From: Tissierella simiarum
GTDB lineage: Bacteria > Bacillota > Clostridia > Tissierellales > Tissierellaceae
Length of the DNA: 64,000 nucleotides
Assembly: GCF_018917865.1 (NCBI RefSeq)
Contig: NZ_JAHLPM010000009.1
Location: 62,001-126,000, forward strand
Direction: 5' to 3'
Every line of letters starts with the position of its first letter. Position 1 is the stretch's first letter. Of this stretch, positions 57,994-64,000 are shown piece by piece. A model generated the notes under the pieces. It saw nothing but the letters and a program-made list of their open reading frames with translations. It was not told the DNA's origin and ran no database searches. The position numbers were made by a program, and so were the translations under genes.

Positions 57994-59324
57994 TTACTTT
58001 ATTGGTATAAAAACTTTAACCCTTACATAGCCATCATAAAAAACTTTAATTGTTCCATGATATTTTTTTACTATAGATTGTGAAACATACAATCCATATC
58101 CTCTTGAATTAGAGTTTTTAGTAGAGTATCCAGGAATAAATAACTTATCTAAATTAGATATATCAAATTTAGAAGAATAATTGTAGACTTCTATAATGAA
58201 TATATGGCTATCTTTATCAATAGTAAGTCCTAGTTCTTTTTTATCTTTATATTTTTCTAAATCTTCCAAGCCATTATCTAACAAATTTCCTATAACACTA
58301 TTGATTTCCCACCAATCCAAAGGAAATTCTTCCATGGTACAGTTTATAAAAATTTTAAAGTCAATACCTTTTTTTTAAGGCTAAATTATTTTTCTCATTT
58401 ATTAACACAGCTAAAGCTGGATTTTCCTTTATTTGAATTTTACTCAATGGGTGGTGGTATTGATATCTAGTAATTTCTTCAATATACTTTTGAACGTCTG
58501 TAACTCTATCTAAATAAATCATGGATTGAATAGTTTGTAGATGTCTATTGAATTCATGTTTCATAGACATTAGATTATTTCTTACTTCTTCAACTTCTTT
58601 GGGATTATAAGATTGTTTCAGATTAAGATTACTCAAACTCTTGATAAGAACATATACTCCTATTAAAGACAGGATAATTATTATATTTCTAATATAGCTA
58701 ATGACACATACTTGGCTGCTTCTATGAATTTTGGATATTAATTCATTTTTTAGAATATAGGTAAAATATTGAATGATAATTATAATAATAAGGATATAAT
58801 TCTTTTCCCTCTTTATATCTTCTAAAGAAATGGGGATATGTTTATCCAGATCAATTACATATCCTTGGCTTTTTCTTATGTAATCATTTAAAAAATACAT
58901 AAGTATATAGGAAGATAACTAATGGATTTCTAACGGCTTCTAATAAAGAGGTTTTCAAAGTCCATAAAATCAAACTGCCTATTAACCCAAATAAAGCTGA
59001 GTAAAGTGTAAATGATGACACTATTATTAAGGAGGATATGAATAAATTCATTTTAAAGACTATACTACAAATAATGATAATTAGCATTAAATGCAATTTT
59101 CCTAAAATGCTAAAATCTTTAAGGCTAAAGGCAATGCTTCCTGTTATTATACATATAATTAATGATGCTATAAGTATACGATTTCTTTCTATCTTCAAGT
59201 TGTATAAAGTAAGTCCTGTATTTATAATTATAAAGTTATTGATTAAAAATAGTAATAGAGTTGCATTATTAGTAATGAAAAATTGCCCCCATAAAAATAT
59301 TGATGACATAAATTCTAGTATCAT
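57994..59324 (-). pseudogene. AgrC-like sensor histidine kinase interrupted by two homopolymer frameshifts
   Basis: Three frames read as one kinase of about 442 residues if one base is removed from each of two runs, T6 on the minus strand at 58895-58890 and A8 at 58376-58369. N-terminal segments are about six membrane spans. The histidine-phosphotransfer motif MKHEFNRHLQTIQSMIYL lies in the middle part. The ATP-binding part has NLLDNGLEDL (N box) and GYSTKNSNSRGYGLYV (G box). The ATG at 59324 follows GGAGG. Both breaks fall exactly in homopolymers, so they may be sequencing errors, phase-variable tracts or genuine decay. Confidence 0.85.
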
Positions 59325-59414
59325 CAAAAATCCTCCAAATTATAAATTGAACAGTAAATTACTTTACTATCAAATTCAATATTCGACGCAAAACCTTTAA
59401 TTCCTCTTTTAGAT

Positions 59415-59448
59415 AAAAAAAAGGTAGTCTTTCGACTACCTAAAAAAA
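59415..59448 (-). terminator. Terminator after proS
   Basis: GGTAGTC/GACTACC (59423-59429 with 59434-59440) with a 4-nt loop and long A and T runs on both sides. Located about 100 bp after the proS stop and upstream of the AgrC-like gene. Confidence 0.85.
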
Positions 59449-59548
59449 GAAATCAACTGGTTTTATGATTAAGTAATAATACTTAATACCTTTATTATAC
59501 ATAATAAACTATAATACATTAATAAAGATATTCAAAAATCATGTTTAT

Positions 59549-61282
59549 TTAAACTCTAGTTATATTAAGACCTTCTTTAATAAATTCACCTCTAATTAGA
59601 TCTAATGTTTTTTCAGTTTCTACTTCTATCTTTTCTTCTCTTCCCCTAATTGAGTACTCTACTATATTTTCATTTGCTCTTTTTCCTACAGTAATTCTAA
59701 TTGGAATTCCTATTAGATCTCTATCCTTAAATTTAACCCCAGCTCGCTCATTTCTATCATCAAGAAGAACTTCAAGTCCTATTTCTTCTAATGTCTTATA
59801 TAATTTTTCTGCCAGATCCATTTGCTCTTGATTTTTAATATTAATTACTGTAATTATCACATGATATGGAGCTACTACTAAAGGCCAAGCGATTCCATCT
59901 TCATCATGGTATTGTTCAACTATAGCTGCCATAGATCTAGATACTCCAATACCGTAGCTTCCCATTACAAAAGGATGTTCCTTGCCATTCTCATCCAAGA
60001 ATTTAGCGCCTAAGCTATCACTATATTTAGTCCCCAATTGAAATATATTACCAACTTCTATTCCTCTGTCCATAGATAAAATTTCTCCACATTTAGGACA
60101 AATATCTTCTTCTTTAACCAATAGCAAATCTTCTGCTACTTCTCCAGTAAAGTCTCTGCTATAGTTTACATTTTTAAGGTGGTAATCAGTTTCATTACCT
60201 CCAACTACTAAATTTTTCATTTTAGTAATTCTTGAATCTACAATTAATTTTACCTCTTTTTTAAGATTAACTGGTCCTGTAAATCCTTTGTTGGCTCCTG
60301 TAATGTCTATTATCGTTTCTTCGTCAGCTAGTTCTAATTCATGCTCAGGAATCTTTAAATAGTTACATAACTTAGTTTCATTTAGTTCTCTATCTCCAGG
60401 TATTATTGCTACTACAGTTTCTCCTGCCGCTTTATATACTAAAGCTTTTCCAAATTTACTTTCTTCGGTATCAAAAAATTCTACTAAGTCTTCTATTGTA
60501 GTTATTTCTGGTGTATGAACTTTTTCCATCTCTTTTTCGTCATCAGTATCATTTGAAACTTTATATATCACTTGTGCCTTTTCATCTGTAGCTGCATAAT
60601 CACAATGTTCACAGTAAGCTACAAGACTTTCTCCAACTTCAGACATAGCCATAAATTCATGGGACTCATTTCCTCCCATAGTACCAGAATCTCCTTGAAC
60701 TATTTTAAACTTTAGCTTAAGTCTTGTAAAAACTTTCTCATATGCTTCCCACATTTCTTTATAAGCCACTTTCATGCCTTCTTCATCTTTATCAAAGCTA
60801 TAAGCATCTTTCATTATAAACTCTCTAGATCTAATTAATCCAAATCTCGGTCTTTTTTCATCCCTATACTTAGTCTGAATTTGATATAAATTTAGAGGTA
60901 ATTGCTTATAAGATCTTACTTCATCTTTGATTAAGTTAGTGAAATATTCTTCATGGGTTGGTCCAAGACAAAAATCTCTTTCATTTCTATCTTTTAATCT
61001 AAACATTTCTGCTCCAAAATTATCCCATCTTCCACTGGCTTCCCATATTTCCTTTGGCTGTATAGCCGACATTAACAATTCCTGAGAACCAGCTCTATCC
61101 ATTTCTTCTCTTACTATATTTTCAATTTTTCTAATAACTCTATACCCTAAAGGTAAATAAGAATACACTCCACTAACTAACTTTCTCATCATCCCTGATC
61201 TCAATAATAACTTATGACTTGATATTTCAGCTTCTGATGGCATCTCTCTTAAAGTTGGTGTATACAATTTTGACATCTTCAT
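59549..61282 (-). CDS. proS: Prolyl-tRNA synthetase (bacterial class with editing domain)
   Basis: 577 residues, the long bacterial form with an insertion (editing) domain between motifs 2 and 3 (about residues 225-400). Motif 1 region [23 protein letters not shown], motif 2 [23 protein letters not shown] and motif 3 [17 protein letters not shown] are intact. A T-box leader precedes it. GGAGGAAATTCT precedes the ATG. Confidence 0.97.
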   Translation of the reverse strand: MKMSKLYTPTLREMPSEAEISSHKLLLRSGMMRKLVSGVYSYLPLGYRVIRKIENIVREEMDRAGSQELLMSAIQPKEIWEASGRWDNFGAEMFRLKDRNERDFCLGPTHEEYFTNLIKDEVRSYKQLPLNLYQIQTKYRDEKRPRFGLIRSREFIMKDAYSFDKDEEGMKVAYKEMWEAYEKVFTRLKLKFKIVQGDSGTMGGNESHEFMAMSEVGESLVAYCEHCDYAATDEKAQVIYKVSNDTDDEKEMEKVHTPEITTIEDLVEFFDTEESKFGKALVYKAAGETVVAIIPGDRELNETKLCNYLKIPEHELELADEETIIDITGANKGFTGPVNLKKEVKLIVDSRITKMKNLVVGGNETDYHLKNVNYSRDFTGEVAEDLLLVKEEDICPKCGEILSMDRGIEVGNIFQLGTKYSDSLGAKFLDENGKEHPFVMGSYGIGVSRSMAAIVEQYHDEDGIAWPLVVAPYHVIITVINIKNQEQMDLAEKLYKTLEEIGLEVLLDDRNERAGVKFKDRDLIGIPIRITVGKRANENIVEYSIRGREEKIEVETEKTLDLIRGEFIKEGLNITRV

Positions 61283-61374
61283 AGAATTTCCTCCTCATCA
61301 AATTAATAAAACTTTTTTAGAATACTTTTAATATTAAATTTACACTAAAAATTTTATGTTTTCATGTACATTAT

Positions 61375-61613
61375 AATAAAAAAACCTTTCATCTCTAAAT
61401 AGAGACGAAAGGTTGAATTCCGCGGTACCACTCTAATAAACTTTATTAAAAGTTCACTCAATAGTTATAACGGTACTACCGTTTAGATACGAAAAACCAT
61501 ATCTAAAAGCTCCAGGGCGGGTTCAACATTAAGAGGGTCAGAAATCTTTCACCAATTGATTTCCTCTCTTGGACCATTAATATTTACTATTTCCTATCGT
61601 TGCATAGTATTTA
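61375..61613 (-). promoter_or_regulatory. T-box riboswitch (tRNA-Pro) upstream of proS
   Basis: Most of the 380-bp proS-ispF gap. Core AGAGTGGTACCGCGG lies at 61420-61434. The terminator is AACCTTTCGTCTCT pairing with AGAGATGAAAGGTT plus a T run (61375-61414). By analogy with the cysS leader (GAA-codon-RCC) the specifier reads CCC (61521-61519); that assignment is less certain than the T-box call. Confidence 0.9.
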
Positions 61614-61619
61614 TTTTAT

Positions 61620-61648
61620 ATATTACTAAATATATTTTATTATGTCAA
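61620..61648 (-). promoter_or_regulatory. Promoter of the proS T-box transcript
   Basis: Minus-strand TTGACA (61643-61648), 17-bp spacer, TAATAT (61620-61625), starting 15 bp before the ispF stop side. Confidence 0.85.
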
Positions 61649-61662
61649 TCTGATTTCACTCT

Positions 61663-62142
61663 TTAAATGTTCTTTGGCTTTAACAAACACACGCTATATG
61701 CTGAAATCCCTTCTTCTCTACCTTCAAAACCTAATTTTTCTGTGGTTGTAGCTTTAATATTTATATTTTCTACAGAAGTTTCTAATCTATTAGCAATAAT
61801 AATTTTCATCTTATCTATGTAAGGGGCTAATTTAGGTCTTTGAGCTGCTATAGTAGCATCTATGTTTCCAATTTTATATCCTGATTGTTCCATAGTTTCA
61901 TACACTCTATCTAAGAGTAGTAAACTAGAAATATCTTTATATTTACTGTCTGTATCTGGAAAATGTTTGCCAATATCTCCTAAAGCCAAAGCTCCTAAAA
62001 TGCTGTCCATTATAGAATGAACTAAAACATCTGCATCAGAATGTCCTAAAAGTCCTTTCTCATAAGGAATATCCAATCCACCAATGGTTAATTTTCTTCC
62101 CTCTACTAATTGATGAACATCGTATCCAAATCCAATTCTCAT
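61663..62142 (-). CDS. ispF: 2-C-methyl-D-erythritol 2,4-cyclodiphosphate synthase
   Basis: 159 residues from the ATG at 62142 ([22 protein letters not shown]), which gives family length and a 10-bp gap to ispD; the longer frame would overlap ispD. The metal ligands sit in GYDVH, and [26 protein letters not shown] and [17 protein letters not shown] are the other signatures. It is the fifth enzyme of the MEP isoprenoid pathway, following IspD. Confidence 0.96.
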   Translation of the reverse strand: MRIGFGYDVHQLVEGRKLTIGGLDIPYEKGLLGHSDADVLVHSIMDSILGALALGDIGKHFPDTDSKYKDISSLLLLDRVYETMEQSGYKIGNIDATIAAQRPKLAPYIDKMKIIIANRLETSVENINIKATTTEKLGFEGREEGISAYSVCLLKPKNI

Positions 62143-62152
62143 TTCAATCATC

Positions 62153-62893
62153 CTATCTACCTTGAAATACAAACTCTCTTCTTTTATATATTATATCCTT
62201 ATCTTTTAACATTGACTCTGCTACTATTAAATCTTCTGGCGTAGTAATCTTTATATTTTCGTAGCTTCCCATAACCATTTTTACTTCATAGCCTAATCTT
62301 TCAACTATAGAACTATCATCAGTACCAACAAAATTATCTTCTATAGCTTTTTGATAACCATTTATAATAATATGATGCCAAAAACATTGAGGAGTTTGAG
62401 CTGCCCATATTAAGCTTCTTTGAGGTGTATTTTCAATAGCTTTATTTTCTCCTACTACTTTTATTGTATCCTTTACTGGGACCCCAACAACACAAGCTCC
62501 ATTTTCTACTACACCTTTGATACCATCCACTATATTTTCAACTTTTACAAAAGGTCTAGCACCATCATGAATTAGTACAATATTAGACTTTTCATTTAAA
62601 GCTAAAATACCATTATATACTGAGTCTTGTCTTTCTCTGCCACCTCTTATAATATTAACTACTTTCTTAAATCCATATCTTTTCACTATTTCTTTCTTAC
62701 AATAGTCAATTTCTTCTTCCTTGGCAACTACAATAATCTCGTCTATATATCTACATTTTTCAAATCTTTCTATAGTGTGAGCTAAAATCGGTTTATTATT
62801 TATGGATATAAATTGCTTATTGATCTTACTTCCCATTCTATTACTCATTCCTGCTGCAGCAATAACTACGGATACATAGTAATTTTTATACAT
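62153..62893 (-). CDS. ispD: 2-C-methyl-D-erythritol 4-phosphate cytidylyltransferase
   Basis: 246 residues from the ATG at 62893, chosen because AGAGGTG is properly spaced from it and overlaps the upstream [42 protein letters not shown] and PVKDTIKVV are cytidylyltransferase motifs. It transfers CMP to MEP in the MEP pathway. With ispF it forms a two-gene operon. Confidence 0.95.
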   Translation of the reverse strand: MYKNYYVSVVIAAAGMSNRMGSKINKQFISINNKPILAHTIERFEKCRYIDEIIVVAKEEEIDYCKKEIVKRYGFKKVVNIIRGGRERQDSVYNGILALNEKSNIVLIHDGARPFVKVENIVDGIKGVVENGACVVGVPVKDTIKVVGENKAIENTPQRSLIWAAQTPQCFWHHIIINGYQKAIEDNFVGTDDSSIVERLGYEVKMVMGSYENIKITTPEDLIVAESMLKDKDIIYKRREFVFQGR

Positions 62894-62912
62894 TTTTTTC
62901 ACCTCTTAGTGT

Positions 62913-62918
62913 ATTATA
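62913..62918 (-). promoter_or_regulatory. Extended -10 promoter element of ispD
   Basis: Perfect TATAAT on the minus strand with TGC directly before it (TGCTATAAT), 19 bp from the ATG; the -35 region is poor. Lies downstream of the yacL terminator. Confidence 0.5.
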
Positions 62919-62983
62919 GCATATTAAAATTAAACATAGAACAATTTACTTATATAATATCCAAAAAATAAAAAAAGGATTCA

Positions 62984-63011
62984 AAAATATAGGACCCAAA
63001 TGGGTCCTATA
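62984..63011 (-). terminator. Terminator overlapping the yacL stop codon
   Basis: TATAGGACCC/GGGTCCTATA (62988-62997 with 63002-63011) with a 4-nt loop, then TTTTTG on the minus strand. The yacL TAG at 63009-63007 lies inside the stem. Confidence 0.85.
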
Positions 63012-64000
63012 CTGCTCTATCTACTATAGATTTTGGCTTAGCAAATATCATTCTTCCTGCAGAAGTTTGAAGTACACTAGTTACTAAAACTTCAATAGTC
63101 TCGCCAATATATTTTTTTCCACCTTCTACTACTATCATAGTTCCATCATCTAAATAAGCTAATCCTTGACCAGACTCTTTACCATCTTTTATCACTTGTA
63201 CTATCATTTCTTCTCCAGGTAAAACTATTGGTTTTACTGCATTTGCTAGATCATTTATGTTTAACACGTCTATTCCTTGAACTTCTGCTACTTTATTTAA
63301 ATTATAATCATTGGTTATTATTTTACCCTTTAGCTGTTGAGTTAGCTTTAGTAGTTTCGAATCTACTTCTTGAACATCTTCAAATTTCTTATCATGAATT
63401 ATTACTTCAATATCCAATTCTTTTTGAATCTTATTTAATATATCCAGCCCTCTTCTTCCTCTATTTCTCTTTAGAGCATCTGAAGAGTCAGCTATATGTT
63501 GTACTTCTTCCAATACAAATTCAGGAATTATAAGTGGTCCTTCTATAAAACCAGTTTTACAAATATCTGCAATTCTTCCATCAATTATTACACTAGTATC
63601 TAATATTTTAGGACAAGATTTCCAGTTTCCTTTTATTTTATCTTTAGAGCTTTTTTTGAAGTTTCCTAATGTAGTAGTAATATCATCTCTTTTTCTAGTA
63701 GGCACTTTAATTCCTAAATATCCAAATACACCATAAAGTAAAATAGATATAGCTACTCCTAAATACGGTATTTCTAAATTGTAAAAGGGTTGACTTAATA
63801 GATAGGCAATTATTAATCCAATAATTAGTCCAACAGATCCTATAGCAATATCATAAGCAGGAAATTTTTGCAGTTCATTTTCCAAAACTTGAACTCCTCT
63901 TCTTCCCCCTTTAATAATCTTAGGCGATAATGAAAAAAATATAATTCCAAATATAAAACTAACTCCTAAATATAATACTAATCCTAGCCACCCTTTACTA
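63007..64000 (-). CDS. yacL: PIN/TRAM-domain membrane protein YacL, partial at 5' end
   Basis: The frame stays open to the window edge, so the N-terminus is missing; the visible part is 330 codons. Upstream of an internal TTG at 63885 the frame continues with hydrophobic segments and SLSPKIIKGGRRGVQVLENELQ, which belong to the protein. Visible order: membrane spans, PIN nuclease domain (ILDTSVIIDGRIADI, IPEFVLEEVQHIADSSD, IITNDYNLNKVAEVQGI) and a C-terminal TRAM domain (GKESGQGLAYLDDGTMIVVEGG). The function in Firmicutes is unclear; an RNase role is inferred from the PIN residues. Confidence 0.92.
   Translation of the reverse strand, partial: SKGWLGLVLYLGVSFIFGIIFFSLSPKIIKGGRRGVQVLENELQKFPAYDIAIGSVGLIIGLIIAYLLSQPFYNLEIPYLGVAISILLYGVFGYLGIKVPTRKRDDITTTLGNFKKSSKDKIKGNWKSCPKILDTSVIIDGRIADICKTGFIEGPLIIPEFVLEEVQHIADSSDALKRNRGRRGLDILNKIQKELDIEVIIHDKKFEDVQEVDSKLLKLTQQLKGKIITNDYNLNKVAEVQGIDVLNINDLANAVKPIVLPGEEMIVQVIKDGKESGQGLAYLDDGTMIVVEGGKKYIGETIEVLVTSVLQTSAGRMIFAKPKSIVDRAV

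Noticed and set aside
63007-63885. YacL as a complete 292-residue protein starting at a TTG
   Set aside because: The frame continues upstream with typical YacL hydrophobic sequence to the window edge, and no ribosome binding site precedes that TTG.
1-64000. CRISPR arrays, insertion sequences, prophage or rRNA genes
   Set aside because: No spaced direct repeats, transposase or integrase frames, terminal inverted repeats or rRNA sequences were seen; the only large repeat is the tuf pair.

Overview
The window is a low-GC, all-Firmicute stretch in which nearly every gene reads on the minus strand. It looks like an anaerobic, spore-forming member of the Clostridia, possibly Tissierellia (low confidence). 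The grounds are a split glycine decarboxylase, an [FeFe]-hydrogenase-type protein, SigH and CwlD, T-box leaders, ThyX, mini-RNase III, and zinc-type S14/L33/L36. Gene order (yacL, ispD, ispF, proS, gltX, cysS, mrnC, thyX, rlmB, yacP, sigH, tuf, rpmG-secE-nusG, rplKAJL, rpoBC, str, S10-spc-alpha, ecf, truA, rplM-rpsI, cwlD) is the classical oriC-proximal Firmicute backbone, read here right to left.

Layout from left to right. 1-3797: glycine cleavage operon gcvT-gcvH-gcvPA-gcvPB (last gene cut by the edge). 3943-5093: an aldo/keto reductase-ferredoxin fusion on the plus strand. 5157-8588: a four-gene set of a [2Fe-2S] thioredoxin-like protein, a PAS protein, a SpoIIE-type phosphatase and an [FeFe]-hydrogenase-type protein, resembling a redox/H2-sensing module. 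8706-8943: a cluster of DnaA boxes next to cwlD. 10014-11099: a plus-strand M23 peptidase between two terminator hairpins. 11486-30509: rplM-rpsI, the ECF transporter core with truA, and the alpha, spc and S10 ribosomal clusters. 30844-42869: tuf, fusA, rpsG, rpsL, an L7Ae-like protein, rpoC and rpoB. 43141-46538: rplL, rplJ, rplA, rplK, nusG, secE, rpmG. 46768-48118: a second tuf and tRNA-Thr. 48177-55804: sigH, yacP, rlmB, a glycerol-dehydrogenase-like gene, thyX, mrnC, cysS and gltX. 55880-59324: DUF1002, a small hypothetical, and an AgrA/AgrC-like two-component pair with the kinase broken by two homopolymer frameshifts. 59549-64000: proS, ispF, ispD and partial yacL.

Control is unusually readable. 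Sigma-A-like promoters with 17-bp spacers precede rplM, ecfA1, S10, rpoB, rplJ, rpmG, tRNA-Thr/tuf, cysS, proS, the plus-strand M23 gene and the hydrogenase-type operon. Structured RNAs include a classical L10 leader, two T-boxes (Cys and Pro), a structured S10 leader, a long rpsL-rpsG intercistronic stem, and two look-alike hairpins just before rplK and rplA that could be L1 operators. The most interesting points are the DnaA-box cluster, the split sensory hydrogenase set, the paired L1-like hairpins, the rpsL-rpsG structure and the twin tuf genes. Start codons were re-chosen wherever a Shine-Dalgarno sequence and family length argued against the longest reading frame. All calls come from reading the sequence; no database search was run.
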